64,000 bases of DNA from Thalassotalea mangrovi (GTDB taxonomy: Bacteria; Pseudomonadota; Gammaproteobacteria; Enterobacterales; Alteromonadaceae). The notes under the pieces are model-generated. The model was not told the DNA's origin and made no database searches. It was given only the letters and a program-made list of their open reading frames with translations. This document shows, in pieces, positions 1 to 8,924 of the stretch (positions within the stretch are counted from its first letter, which is position 1; every line of letters starts with the position of its first letter). The position numbers were made by a program, and so were the translations under genes. The DNA is taken from assembly GCF_005116735.1 (NCBI RefSeq), contig NZ_SWDB01000029.1, positions 46,867 through 110,866 of the forward strand, in the 5' to 3' direction.

Positions 1-1
1 A

Positions 2-547
2 GACGAAGCTCTAATGATGTGGGCGGTGGAAGACAGCCTGTACAAGACTCAACAAGCGATTGATGAGCTAATCAGCAACTTCCCTAATCCGGTGTTCGCT
101 GCCCTGTTCCGTTTGGTTGTACTGCCGTTTGGTCGCCATTTAACCAAACCTTCAGACAAGCTGGATCATAAAATTGCGAAAATCATGCAAACTCCAGGGG
201 CTGCCCGTGACCGCTTAGGCGCCGGCCAGTACCTGAACAAAGAAGACGGCAATATTTTAGGGAAGCTAGAGCTGACTTTAGAAAACGTGATCAAGAGTGA
301 AGCGATTATCGCTAAAGTTTCGAAGCAAGCCGGTAAACGTATTCCGCTTATCAACCTGGATAAACTTGCTGAAGAAGCCCTTGAAAAAGGTTGGATTGAT
401 GAAACCGAAGCACAACAGCTTCGCGTTACCGAAGAAGGTCGTCTGCAAACCATCAATGTTGATGACTTCGACCCAATTGATTTAGTGGTAGACAAAGAAC
501 GTCACCTGAAAATCAAAGAAGGTAAAAGTTCGGTGAAAGCGGCATAA
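2..547 (+). CDS. fadE: Acyl-CoA dehydrogenase FadE, C-terminal part (gene cut by window edge)
   Basis: This open frame enters from the left edge and ends at the TAA at 545-547, so only about 180 C-terminal residues are visible. The segment (AVEDSLYKTQQAI, then a helix-rich region ending in DDFDPIDLV) matches the C-terminal DUF1974 extension found in the long FadE-type acyl-CoA dehydrogenases of gammaproteobacteria, which catalyse the first step of fatty acid beta-oxidation. The flavin domain lies outside the window, so the activity cannot be checked here. An internal ATG at 14 is not a real start. A clear terminator follows 20 bases after the stop. Confidence 0.85.
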   Translation, partial: DEALMMWAVEDSLYKTQQAIDELISNFPNPVFAALFRLVVLPFGRHLTKPSDKLDHKIAKIMQTPGAARDRLGAGQYLNKEDGNILGKLELTLENVIKSEAIIAKVSKQAGKRIPLINLDKLAEEALEKGWIDETEAQQLRVTEEGRLQTINVDDFDPIDLVVDKERHLKIKEGKSSVKAA

Positions 548-567
548 TCATTTCATTATGTCTTTGC

Positions 568-594
568 AAAAGGCGCTTCATGCGCCTTTTTTTA
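568..594 (+). terminator. Rho-independent terminator after fadE
   Basis: The arms AGGCGC (571-576) and GCGCCT (582-587) enclose a five-base loop and are followed by a run of T. This is a standard intrinsic terminator directly downstream of the fadE stop codon. Confidence 0.85.
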
Positions 595-695
595 TGCTAA
601 TTTAAAAATCTCACCTCAACAGAAGTTTACAACTTTCTTTAATAGTTTTAATTAGTTACTATGACTTCCTAATCTAGCCATAAAAAAAACCAGGC

Positions 696-1076
696 ATGCG
701 CCGTATATCAATTCAAATTTTAGCCAGCATCCTAATTTTGACCGGTTGTTCCAATATCAGGGTTTCCGGCAATCTCGGCGATTTGGTAGGTACCAGTTTT
801 AGGGCAAATAATGTTGAATCTTACACATTCGAAGAGTTGATGGCCTACAACCACAGGTATTTAGCTTCTTTAAATGAAGAATACTGCCATACCGACAAAT
901 TTGAACCAGCTCCCTCCTTTAAACATTTGGAAAGAAATTTAAAATCAGAAACACAAAAACTGGGTGGTAATGCAATTGTTTTTGATGTTTGCGAGAAACA
1001 GAGTAATTATCAAAACTGCACAGCATTATTGCGCTGCCAGGCTAGTGCATATGTGATCGACTTTGATGGAATTTAA
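696..1076 (+). CDS. Small cysteine-rich lipoprotein (DUF4156 / RcsF-like fold)
   Basis: The 126-residue product begins with a short signal peptide and lipobox LTGC, so it should be a lipoprotein with Cys18 lipidated. The mature part contains LGGNAIVFDVCEK and later LLRCQASAYVID, with four cysteines that could form two disulfides. The 'GGNA(I/V)V ... C ... C' layout resembles the DUF4156/RcsF group of small outer-membrane lipoproteins, but the family call is inference from pattern only. It stands alone between the fadE terminator and a convergent gene. Its function is unknown. Confidence 0.7.
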   Translation: MRRISIQILASILILTGCSNIRVSGNLGDLVGTSFRANNVESYTFEELMAYNHRYLASLNEEYCHTDKFEPAPSFKHLERNLKSETQKLGGNAIVFDVCEKQSNYQNCTALLRCQASAYVIDFDGI

Positions 1077-1191
1077 GCCTGAATAGAAAAGGCACTAGCG
1101 GTTTCGACCATGGCAGATTCAATGAGGTAGCAGAATCAATAAATTTCACCTCCTCTTCCACTGCCGGCTTCCACCTACCATCTTCTTATCA

Positions 1192-1632
1192 CTAACCAAC
1201 CTGAGTTTCCGCAAATTCTTTGAACTGCTGCATATAGCGATTTGATTGCTTTTTAAACGTGCCTGGCATTAGCATCATCATCAACTTTACAAAACCACTG
1301 CATTTGAATTCGTTTTTTACGATCCAGCGGGTCTGATTTTCAGACAGTGCAATAAACGAGTTATCCACCAGATTCCAGACATTATCAGTCTCATACACAC
1401 CACTAAACTGTTCCGGTAACTGCCTTACGGTGATCGTTTCAGTCATGGCAATTTCTTTATTGCCCATACGATACAATAATCGTGACTCGGTTCCCTCTTC
1501 TCCCGGAGCACCGCTAATGGTTTCAAAGCTAATTAGATCTGGCTGCCACTTTTTCAGGTTATGAGGGTTATCGAACAGTTCGATTACCCGGTCAATGGGA
1601 AGTGCGATGTCTATTTCTAAGGTGTATTTCAT
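1192..1632 (-). CDS. SRPBCC (START/Bet v1-like) family protein
   Basis: The 146-residue cytosolic protein starts with a beta strand (MKYTLEIDIALP) followed by VIELFDNPHNLKKWQPDL, the usual opening of polyketide-cyclase/AHSA1-like SRPBCC proteins, and ends in the long C-terminal helix expected of this helix-grip fold. The start ATG at 1632 has a good ribosome binding site (AAAGGA). These proteins bind hydrophobic ligands; no ligand can be assigned. It is 83 bases upstream of the methyltransferase stop on the same strand but there is no clear sign of co-transcription. Confidence 0.75.
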   Translation of the reverse strand: MKYTLEIDIALPIDRVIELFDNPHNLKKWQPDLISFETISGAPGEEGTESRLLYRMGNKEIAMTETITVRQLPEQFSGVYETDNVWNLVDNSFIALSENQTRWIVKNEFKCSGFVKLMMMLMPGTFKKQSNRYMQQFKEFAETQVG

Positions 1633-1715
1633 TCCTTTAAGCCTTTCAGTATTAAGACTTAACTATAATTGAGGCTTGTTAAAGCGCAAATCGGCGAGCA
1701 GTCGTGTTGATGGCG

Positions 1716-2546
1716 TCAGTTCTTGCTGGCAATAATTTCAACCGGTGCAATTCGATCCAATGAAATGTTTTCAATCATATTGTTAACTTTTACGGGTGCT
1801 GAGTCGCCCATCAGAATATGCAGCCCCAATGGCGGTGGACCTGAAGCGTTGGCCACCCGAGCCCGCAGTTCGGCAAAGAACTGGAGTGCAAATTCTCGAC
1901 GATTTCTTAAACCGGTCACAGTAAATCCGGCCGATTGCAGCGCTACCTGATATTCATCCGGAGCCGCAACAGCACTACCACTCGAATCACTCGCCCAGGG
2001 CACCGGAAATGTCAGCTCACCATTTCCCGTTTTCATTACATCATAAATCCCTAACGTGCCACCCGGTTTTAACACCCGATGGAGCTCACGGATCAGTAAC
2101 GCTTTATCGGCGATATTCATCCCAACATGCAAGAGAATAATCCGATCAAAGCTCGCATCCGCTTCAGCCAGGGCCAGTGCATTACCCGTTTTAAGCTGAA
2201 CGTTTTTGTCCAGTCCGACCCATTCGCACAGTACATTTCCCGTTTCAATGTACTCTTCAGTTAAATCAATGCCGACCACATTACAACCGTACTGCTGACT
2301 CAGATAACGACTGCTTCCGCCTAAACCGCATCCTACATCTAACACCTTATGCTCACTTTTGATATCAAGCTGGTCAAGAAATGACTGGGTTGCTGCTCTG
2401 CCACCAATATGAAATTCATCGACCGGAGCTAAGTCATTAACACCTATAGTGTCTACCGACTTTCCCAATGCCGCCACGCCTGCTTGTATAGCAGCGAGCA
2501 AGCTACCGTGTGTGTAGTGGCTGGTAACCTTGTGTTTATCGGGCAT
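1716..2546 (-). CDS. SAM-dependent class I methyltransferase
   Basis: The 276-residue protein has the Rossmann motif I VLDVGCGLGGSSRYL near residue 70, an acidic post-I strand VVGIDLT, and LHRVLKPGGTLGIYDVM, all typical of small-molecule methyltransferases such as sarcosine/dimethylglycine N-methyltransferases and ubiquinone-type C-methyltransferases. The exact substrate is not visible. The ATG at 2546 is preferred over an adjacent upstream TTG because GGAGG lies nine bases before it. It is divergent from the PLP enzyme at 2694, with about 150 bases between them for promoters. Confidence 0.8.
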   Translation of the reverse strand: MPDKHKVTSHYTHGSLLAAIQAGVAALGKSVDTIGVNDLAPVDEFHIGGRAATQSFLDQLDIKSEHKVLDVGCGLGGSSRYLSQQYGCNVVGIDLTEEYIETGNVLCEWVGLDKNVQLKTGNALALAEADASFDRIILLHVGMNIADKALLIRELHRVLKPGGTLGIYDVMKTGNGELTFPVPWASDSSGSAVAAPDEYQVALQSAGFTVTGLRNRREFALQFFAELRARVANASGPPPLGLHILMGDSAPVKVNNMIENISLDRIAPVEIIASKN

Positions 2547-2693
2547 CAATTTTTCCTCCGTAATGCCTTGACGAATATCGCTACAACTTACCTATTAAAC
2601 GTATATGCATTTGACAAACCCCTATCCCGCAAACCAATATGAGACACGAATCGTTACAACGTTAGCGATAGTATAGTATTTCAGTCATTCAAC

Positions 2694-3710
2694 ATGGATT
2701 ACAAGGTTTTAATGAACAGCATAAATATAAACAAGGTTAACCTTTTCAGCGGTCCAACACCGTTTGAACCACTGACAAACCTTTCCGGCATGCATGGCTG
2801 TGCGAATTTGTTTATCAAACGCGACGATTGCACAGGCCTTGCCACTGGCGGTAACAAAACCCGCAAGCTTGAATATCTGCTGGCTGACGCACTCGCTAAA
2901 AGTGCGACTGTGTTAGTTACGATTGGTGGAATTCAGTCCAACCATGCTCGCCAGACGGTGGCGGCCGCAAACAAATTCAATTTAAAGTGTGCTCTTGTAT
3001 TGGAAAAGGTATCGGGTACCGGTGGCGACGATTATATGCAAAGTGGCAATATGTTGCTCGATAACATCATGGGCGCCGATTCCCATATTGTTCCTGACGG
3101 AGAAGATTGCCTGACCTATGCCTTAGCTCTGGTTGAACAGCTAAAGCAACAAGGTGAAGTGCCCTACTTTATTACCGTCGGCGGTTCTGATCCTATTGGT
3201 GCCTGTGGGTATGTTGAATGTGCTTTTGAGTTAATGGAACAGTGTAAACAGCGGCAAGTAAAACTGGATGCTTTGATACACGCAACAGGCAGTGCTGGCA
3301 CGCAAGCAGGGTTAATTGCCGGCATGGAGCTTTTGGGCTCTGATACGCGAGTTATCGGCGTGTGCGTGAGCAAGTCTGAAGCTGCGCAACGGGAATTAAT
3401 CATCAATTTGTTAGAACCTATGAGTGAAGCTCTTGGTTTCAATTTGCAATCAGCGATAAAACGCATTGAAATCAAAGACCAGTATTATGGTGAGGGTTAC
3501 GGGATCCCAACGGAGTCAATGGTAGAAGCCGTCAAAACCCTGGCGAGACAGGAGGCAATTTTGCTCGATCCGGTTTACACGGGTAAGGCAATGGCCGGCA
3601 TGTTGGATATGCTGAAAAATAATGAGTTTTCAGCGGAGCAAAACGTAGCATTTCTGCATACTGGCGGTAGTGTCGGATTATTCGCTTATAAAGATTTGTT
3701 CATGAAATAA
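2694..3710 (+). CDS. PLP-dependent D-cysteine desulfhydrase / ACC deaminase family enzyme
   Basis: The 338-residue product belongs to the fold-type II PLP family that includes D-cysteine desulfhydrase (DcyD), ACC deaminase and L-cysteate sulfo-lyase. Visible motifs are LFIKRDDCTG, the PLP-lysine segment GGNKTRKLEYL near residue 52, the substrate loop IGGIQSNHARQ, ATGSAGTQAG for phosphate binding and FLHTGGSVGLFAY at the end. DcyD-like activity (D-cysteine to pyruvate, H2S and ammonia) is the most likely. The family does not distinguish these substrates from sequence alone. A second ATG at 2712 could be the real start. Confidence 0.8.
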   Translation: MDYKVLMNSININKVNLFSGPTPFEPLTNLSGMHGCANLFIKRDDCTGLATGGNKTRKLEYLLADALAKSATVLVTIGGIQSNHARQTVAAANKFNLKCALVLEKVSGTGGDDYMQSGNMLLDNIMGADSHIVPDGEDCLTYALALVEQLKQQGEVPYFITVGGSDPIGACGYVECAFELMEQCKQRQVKLDALIHATGSAGTQAGLIAGMELLGSDTRVIGVCVSKSEAAQRELIINLLEPMSEALGFNLQSAIKRIEIKDQYYGEGYGIPTESMVEAVKTLARQEAILLDPVYTGKAMAGMLDMLKNNEFSAEQNVAFLHTGGSVGLFAYKDLFMK

Positions 3711-3827
3711 AACCAAAAAGCTGCCAGTTCGTCATTATCGTATGAGCAGGTTATGTTTGCCGAAAAACTAGTGTCTTTCCGATACAAATGTGAACTTTAG
3801 CCAATGGGTTACAATAGGGAGTTATTT

Positions 3828-4196
3828 TTATTTCCAGCCAATTCCTAATTGATTTTTTTCGTATAGCCGTAATTTCGCGATTTTTAAAATTAGTGCTTTA
3901 GGTAAAGGCTCTGAGATTGGGAACTGGATGGTATTTTCTAACGTTTTATAATCTGCTACCTGATCAGACAACTGCCTGAGCACTGATGGGGTCGGGTGCA
4001 GGCTGATATGATCCTTGTAAGCGGCGTAAACAAATAAAATACCGCCATTAACCAACGCCGGTTTATTCCACTTTAGTACTTCAATGGCTTTCTCGTCTAC
4101 TGACATAAGATAACACCTGAGCTCAGATAGCCTTTGCCTTGCCAGGGGTGATTTTCCGCTTATATAGTCGTCTAGTGAATTTGCTCTATTACTCAT
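3828..4196 (-). CDS. DUF1801 / YdhG-like protein
   Basis: The 122-residue protein carries the DUF1801 pattern: an N-terminal helix, EVLKWNKPALVNGGILFVYAAYKDHISLHPTP in the middle, and TIQFPISEPLPKALILKIAKLRL at the end. Members of this family are small cytosolic proteins related to the YdhG/Fra iron-chaperone group; their biochemical role is poorly known. It lies 87 bases downstream of the VOC gene on the same strand and could be co-transcribed with it. Confidence 0.75.
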   Translation of the reverse strand: MSNRANSLDDYISGKSPLARQRLSELRCYLMSVDEKAIEVLKWNKPALVNGGILFVYAAYKDHISLHPTPSVLRQLSDQVADYKTLENTIQFPISEPLPKALILKIAKLRLYEKNQLGIGWK

Positions 4197-4283
4197 TGTT
4201 TAAAACCGATGAATGAACTCCTCCTGATTCTAACCTTGCAAGCTTCGAATCGAATTTTAAAATATCCCCGGAAACTCATAACG

Positions 4284-4640
4284 TTAGCGCTTAAATTCTC
4301 TAAGTTGAATATGATTACCTTCCGGATCAACAACATTGCAAACGCTAAATACTGGATTTGACCACTCACCTTCCAGTGTTGAGCCACCCAATTCAACTAC
4401 TCTATCTCTTGCTTTATCTAGGTTATCTACGGTGATAAACATTTTAACCCGATTAAACGTATAATCAGGCATCTCTGTTGGCGGGATATGAACAACGATA
4501 TTAAATTCTTGACTACCGATACTGATGAACTCAGCTGTTTCCCTTAGCACATTCATATCAAACATTTCCGCATAAAAGCGGCTAAGGCTGTTTATTTCTC
4601 TGGCGTATATTATCACGCCATTCCTGGGGAGTTTATTCAC
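4284..4640 (-). CDS. VOC family (glyoxalase/bleomycin resistance-like) protein
   Basis: The 118-residue protein shows the vicinal-oxygen-chelate fold: INSLSRFYAEMFDM at the N terminus, then a second half with RVKMFITVDNLDKARDRVVELG and the closing VVDPEGNHIQLREF. The glutamate and histidine positions usual for metal binding are partly present, but no substrate can be assigned. The start is a GTG at 4640, supported by GGAG eight bases upstream. Conserved relatives act on small electrophiles or antibiotics, or simply bind them. Confidence 0.75.
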   Translation of the reverse strand: MNKLPRNGVIIYAREINSLSRFYAEMFDMNVLRETAEFISIGSQEFNIVVHIPPTEMPDYTFNRVKMFITVDNLDKARDRVVELGGSTLEGEWSNPVFSVCNVVDPEGNHIQLREFKR

Positions 4641-4751
4641 TTAATATTCTCCATATAGGTTTATCTCACGAATGCAGTTAATTCTATTACCTGAGTAATT
4701 AAATCAGCAATTTTTTAACGAACATCAAATACAATGAATTTAACCGCCAAG

Positions 4752-5122
4752 CCCTCCCTTGCTAACATCCATGGTACGGGAGGATATGTAAAGGGATTTA
4801 CGGTATGTCTAGATATCAAGGATGACAATATCTCGACAAGATACATGGATGGTAATATCTCGACTAAATACTTCCCTGCAGCAATACCCGTACCGTATCC
4901 TGCTAACCGGGCATACTTACATCCTTGTAATAACCCTCCCTTGCTACCATCCATGGTACGGGAGGAAAGATACATGGATGTATTGAATGTCGAGATATCA
5001 TGGATGGTAATATCTCGACTAAGTACATCCATGCAGCAATACCCGTACCGCATCCTGCTAACCGGGCATACTTACATCCTTGTAATAACCCTCCCTTGCT
5101 ACCATCCATGGTGCGGGAGGAT
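4752..5122. repeat. Tandem palindromic repeat block downstream of sucD
   Basis: A direct repeat of about 122 bp occurs at 4846-4967 and 5001-5122 (period 155), differing at only a few positions. Each copy ends in a hairpin made of CCTCCC ... TACCATCCATGGTA ... GGGAGG, and a third, partial copy of this hairpin sits at 4752-4784. A separate inverted repeat GTCGAGATAT / ATATCTCGAC lies at 4989-5019. The motif CATGGATG recurs throughout. Open frames of 90-150 codons across the block on both strands are caused by the repeats and are not genes. Confidence 0.8.
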
Positions 5123-5137
5123 AAATACATCCCTGTA

Positions 5138-5176
5138 TAAAAAAACGCCCCGATACCGAAGTAACGAGGCGTTTTC
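5138..5176 (-). terminator. Terminator of the sdh-suc operon
   Basis: On the minus strand AACGCCTCG and CGGGGCGTT form a stem around a GC-containing loop followed by a T run, 18 bases after the sucD stop codon. It closes the nine-kilobase sdhCDAB-sucABCD transcription unit. Confidence 0.85.
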
Positions 5177-5193
5177 ATCAAACTAGCGGTAAA

Positions 5194-6066
5194 TTACCAA
5201 CCAGTTTTCTCTTTTAGTGCTTTACCGATGTCAGCTAGTGAACGAACGGTTTTAACACCTGCAGCTTCTAGAGCAGCAAATTTCTCATCGGCAGTACCTT
5301 TACCACCAGCGATGATAGCACCAGCATGGCCCATACGCTTACCTGGAGGAGCAGTAACGCCAGCGATGTAAGAAACAACTGGCTTGGTCACGTTCGCCTT
5401 GATGTACTCAGCAGCTTCTTCTTCTGCAGTACCACCGATCTCACCGATCATAACGATAGCTTCAGTTTGCGGATCGTTTTGGAACATTTCTAAAACGTCG
5501 ATGAAGTTAGTACCTGGGATTGGATCACCACCGATACCAACACAAGAAGACTGACCAAAACCAGCATCTGTCGTTTGCTTAACGGCTTCGTAAGTCAGAG
5601 TACCTGAACGAGATACGATACCAACTTTACCTGGCTTGTGGATGTGACCTGGCATGATACCAATCTTACATTCGCCTGGAGTGATAACACCTGGGCAGTT
5701 AGGACCAATCATGCGAACGCCAGTTTCTTCAAGCTTAACTTTAACGTCAAGCATGTCTAGCGTTGGGATACCTTCAGTGATGGTAACGATTAGCTCGATA
5801 CCAGCATCGATAGCTTCTAAGATTGCATCTTTACAGAAAGGTGCAGGAACGTAGATAACTGTTGCAGTAGCACCAGTTGCTTCAACCGCTTCACGAACGG
5901 TATTGAATACTGGCAGGCCTAAGTGAGTCTGACCGCCTTTACCTGGCGATACACCACCAACCATTTGCGTACCATAGGCAATGGCTTGCTCGGAGTGGAA
6001 AGTACCCTGGCCACCAGTGAAACCCTGACAGATTACCTTGGTATCTTTGTTAATTAATACAGACAT
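5194..6066 (-). CDS. sucD: Succinyl-CoA synthetase alpha subunit
   Basis: The 290-residue subunit binds CoA and carries the phosphohistidine of succinyl-CoA synthetase, which interconverts succinyl-CoA and succinate with ATP formation. Visible motifs are the Rossmann CoA-binding region [18 protein letters not shown] near the N terminus, IGPNCPG in the middle, and the active-site histidine in [14 protein letters not shown] near residue 247. Length equals the E. coli protein. Its ATG overlaps the sucC stop by one base (TAATG), so the two subunits are translationally coupled. It is the last gene of the operon. Confidence 0.97.
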   Translation of the reverse strand: MSVLINKDTKVICQGFTGGQGTFHSEQAIAYGTQMVGGVSPGKGGQTHLGLPVFNTVREAVEATGATATVIYVPAPFCKDAILEAIDAGIELIVTITEGIPTLDMLDVKVKLEETGVRMIGPNCPGVITPGECKIGIMPGHIHKPGKVGIVSRSGTLTYEAVKQTTDAGFGQSSCVGIGGDPIPGTNFIDVLEMFQNDPQTEAIVMIGEIGGTAEEEAAEYIKANVTKPVVSYIAGVTAPPGKRMGHAGAIIAGGKGTADEKFAALEAAGVKTVRSLADIGKALKEKTGW

Positions 6067-7232
6067 TATTTGCCCTCCGCAGCAGCAACAACTTTCTCAG
6101 CAGCGTCAGTTAAAGACTCAGCTGCGATTACGTCAACGTCAGAGTTCGCCAGTACTTCACGACCAGCTTCTGCGTTAGTACCTTCTAAACGAACAACGAC
6201 TGGAACGTTTACGCCAACTTCTTTAACGGCACCGATGATACCTTCAGCGATCATGTCACAACGAACGATACCACCGAAAATGTTTACCAGTACGGCTTTT
6301 ACGTTGTCGTCAGACAAGATGATTTTGAATGCTTCTGCAACACGTTCTTTGGTTGCGCCACCACCTACGTCAAGGAAGTTTGCAGGCTTACCACCGTGCA
6401 GGTTTACGATGTCCATGGTACCCATTGCAAGGCCAGCACCGTTAACCATACAACCAACGTTACCGTCTAGTGCTACGTAGTTCAGTTCCCACTGGGCTGC
6501 GTGCGCTTCACGCTCGTCTTCCTGTGAAGGATCGTGCATTGCACGGATTTTTGGCTGACGGTAAAGTGCGTTTGAATCTACGCCGATTTTGCCGTCAAGA
6601 CAGTGTAGGTTACCCGCTTCGGTGATAACCAGAGGGTTGATTTCAAGTAACGCGAAATCATGATCGATGAACATGTTGCCAAGACCCAGGAAGATCTTTA
6701 CAAACTGCTTCATTTGTACCGGGTTAAGACCCAGTTTGAAGCCTAGCTCACGAGCCTGGTATGCCTGAGGGCCTACTAGTGGATCGATCGCAGCTTTGTG
6801 GATCAGGTGCGGAGTTTCTTCTGCAACTGTCTCGATGTCAACACCACCTTCAGTAGAAGCCATGAATACAACGCGACGTGTACCACGGTCTACAACTGCA
6901 CCTAAGTACAACTCGTTAGCGATATCAGTACAGCTCTCAACTAAAATTTTTGCAACTGGTTGACCGTTAGCGTCTGTTTGATAAGTCACTAAGTTCTTAC
7001 CTAACCAGTGTTGAGCAAATTCTTTAATTTCTTCTTTGGATTTAACCAGCTTTACACCGCCAGCCTTACCACGGCCACCAGCGTGAACCTGAGCTTTAAC
7101 AACCCACATATCGCCGCCGATCTTATCAGCAGCTTCAGCAGCTTCCTGAGGGGTATCGCAAGCAAAACCCTCTGAAACTGGTAAACCATATTCTGCGAAT
7201 AATTGCTTCGCTTGATACTCATGCAAATTCAT
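6066..7232 (-). CDS. sucC: Succinyl-CoA synthetase beta subunit
   Basis: The 388-residue ATP-grasp subunit begins [18 protein letters not shown] and contains [16 protein letters not shown] (nucleotide-binding lysine region), LEINPLVIT and [10 protein letters not shown], all standard for SucC. An upstream in-frame TTG at 7244 would add four residues, but the GGAAAA that would be inside that extension is the ribosome binding site for the ATG at 7232, and 388 residues is the usual length. It is separated from sucB by 134 bases that contain two hairpins. Confidence 0.97.
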   Translation of the reverse strand: MNLHEYQAKQLFAEYGLPVSEGFACDTPQEAAEAADKIGGDMWVVKAQVHAGGRGKAGGVKLVKSKEEIKEFAQHWLGKNLVTYQTDANGQPVAKILVESCTDIANELYLGAVVDRGTRRVVFMASTEGGVDIETVAEETPHLIHKAAIDPLVGPQAYQARELGFKLGLNPVQMKQFVKIFLGLGNMFIDHDFALLEINPLVITEAGNLHCLDGKIGVDSNALYRQPKIRAMHDPSQEDEREAHAAQWELNYVALDGNVGCMVNGAGLAMGTMDIVNLHGGKPANFLDVGGGATKERVAEAFKIILSDDNVKAVLVNIFGGIVRCDMIAEGIIGAVKEVGVNVPVVVRLEGTNAEAGREVLANSDVDVIAAESLTDAAEKVVAAAEGK

Positions 7233-7263
7233 GGTGTTTTCCAATTATCAATATAGAAAAATA

Positions 7264-7337
7264 GCAGCCAAAGCTGCCCTGTAAAAAATTTGTTGCGATT
7301 ATAAACACTGCAGGGCGCTAACGAAAGCCCCCTGCAG
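7264..7337 (-). promoter_or_regulatory. Paired hairpins in the sucB-sucC intergenic region
   Basis: Two inverted repeats lie between sucB and sucC: CTGCAGGG / CCCTGCAG (7308-7337) and GCAGC / GCTGC (7264-7277). The second is followed on the minus strand by TATTTTT, so it could act as a leaky terminator; both may also be RNA processing or stabilising sites that set the relative dose of E2 and succinyl-CoA synthetase. The structures are seen; the role is inferred. Confidence 0.5.
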
Positions 7338-7366
7338 AGAATATTCCAACAAACCTTGGCTAAATT

Positions 7367-8899
7367 TTAGATGTCTAGCAACAGACGCGTTGGATCTTCC
7401 AGTAACTCTTTGATGGTTACCAGGAAACCAACCGATTCTTTACCATCGATTAAACGGTGGTCATAAGATAGCGCCAGATACATCATAGGCAGGATTTCAA
7501 CCTTACCATTTACCGCCATTGGACGATCCTGGATTTTGTGCATACCAAGAATCGCGGTTTGCGGAAGGTTAAGGATAGGTGTAGAAAGCAATGAACCAAA
7601 TACACCACCATTAGTAATGGTGAAGTTACCACCCTGCATTTCGTCCATGGTTAATTTACCGTCACGGCCTTTGATCGCTAAATCACGAATGCCCTTCTCG
7701 ATACCCGCCATACCTAACTGGTCAGCATCACGTAATACTGGCGTTACCAGGCCACGTGGTGTCGATACAGCAATCGAAACGTCGAAGAAATTGTGATAAA
7801 CAATGTCGTCGCCATCAATTGATGCATTTACTGAAGGGAAACGCTTAAGCGCTTCAGTTACCGCTTTTACGTAGAAAGACATAAAGCCTAAACGAGCACC
7901 GTGACGCTCTTCAAACACGTCTTTGTACTGCTTACGTAAATCCATAATTGGCTTCATGTTAACTTCGTTAAACGTGGTCAACATAGCCGTTGAATTCTTC
8001 GCTTCCAGAAGACGGTTAGCAATCGTCTTACGCAGACGTGTCATTGGCACGCGTTTCTGGCTGCGCTCACCCTGAATGGCCGTAACTGGTGCAGCTGACT
8101 CAGATGCTTTTGCCGCCGAAGCCTTAGCTGGTGCTTTTGCTTTAGCAAGATGAGCTTCTACGTCTTCTTTCGAGATGCGACCGCCTTTGCCTGTGCCTTT
8201 TACCTGAGCAGCGGTTAAGCCATTTTCAGTTAGCATGCGGCGTACTGACGGGCTGGCAATTTCATCACCAGAAGCATCTGTCGACTCTTCTGTATCTGCA
8301 GCAGCAACCGGAGCAGATGAAGCACCAGCGTTTAACTGGCCAATCAATTGCTCACCTAATACCGTATCGCCTTCGCCGTGGATAATCTTACCGATTACAC
8401 CATCTTCTTCAGCCACAACTTCTAAAACCACCTTGTCAGTTTCGATATCTACCAGGTTCTGGTCACGGCTTACCGATTCGCCTTCAGCGACATGCCAGGT
8501 GGAGATAGTTGCATCGGCAACGGACTCAGGCAGAACCGGAACTTTAATATCGATGACTTTGCCAGAAGCAGTTGCTGCTTTTGGCGCATCAGCTTGCGCT
8601 GGTGCGTCAGCTTTTGTTTCGCTTTTTGCTTCTTCTTTGGCTGCAGGTGCAGCTTTGCTGTCACCGTCAGATAAAATCGCCAGTAATTGCTCACCCAGAA
8701 CGGTTGCACCTTCCTGCTCAAGGATTTCCGTGACCACACCATCAGCTGGCGCAGGAACTTCTAAAACTACTTTATCAGTTTCAATTTCTACCAATACCTG
8801 ATCACGGCTTACGGATTCACCCACTTCTACTTGCCAGGTCGCAACACTTGCATCGGCTACTGACTCTGGTAATACGGGAACCTTAATTTCAGTTGTCAT
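7367..8899 (-). CDS. sucB: Dihydrolipoyllysine succinyltransferase (E2 of 2-oxoglutarate dehydrogenase), two lipoyl domains
   Basis: The 510-residue E2 component transfers the succinyl group to CoA in the 2-oxoglutarate dehydrogenase complex. It has two N-terminal lipoyl domains (residues about 1-77 and 118-193), each with the lipoylated lysine in ETDKVVLEV, an Ala/Lys-rich linker, a peripheral-subunit-binding domain ([12 protein letters not shown], about 218-253) and a C-terminal acyltransferase domain ending in the active-site histidine region [12 protein letters not shown]. coli SucB has a single lipoyl domain and about 405 residues; the extra domain here accounts for the additional length. 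It follows sucA after 25 bases. Confidence 0.96.
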   Translation of the reverse strand: MTTEIKVPVLPESVADASVATWQVEVGESVSRDQVLVEIETDKVVLEVPAPADGVVTEILEQEGATVLGEQLLAILSDGDSKAAPAAKEEAKSETKADAPAQADAPKAATASGKVIDIKVPVLPESVADATISTWHVAEGESVSRDQNLVDIETDKVVLEVVAEEDGVIGKIIHGEGDTVLGEQLIGQLNAGASSAPVAAADTEESTDASGDEIASPSVRRMLTENGLTAAQVKGTGKGGRISKEDVEAHLAKAKAPAKASAAKASESAAPVTAIQGERSQKRVPMTRLRKTIANRLLEAKNSTAMLTTFNEVNMKPIMDLRKQYKDVFEERHGARLGFMSFYVKAVTEALKRFPSVNASIDGDDIVYHNFFDVSIAVSTPRGLVTPVLRDADQLGMAGIEKGIRDLAIKGRDGKLTMDEMQGGNFTITNGGVFGSLLSTPILNLPQTAILGMHKIQDRPMAVNGKVEILPMMYLALSYDHRLIDGKESVGFLVTIKELLEDPTRLLLDI

Positions 8900-8924
8900 T
8901 AATTTATTCCTTACTCACAATTCT

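Noticed and set aside
4715-5186. Three open frames of 92-150 codons on both strands over the repeat block
   Set aside because: They run through the palindromic repeats, repeat their own amino-acid sequence, and have no ribosome binding site or family signature.
8235-8801. 188-codon frame opposite sucB
   Set aside because: It is a mirror of the Ala/Glu-rich linkers and lipoyl domains of sucB and has low-complexity composition.
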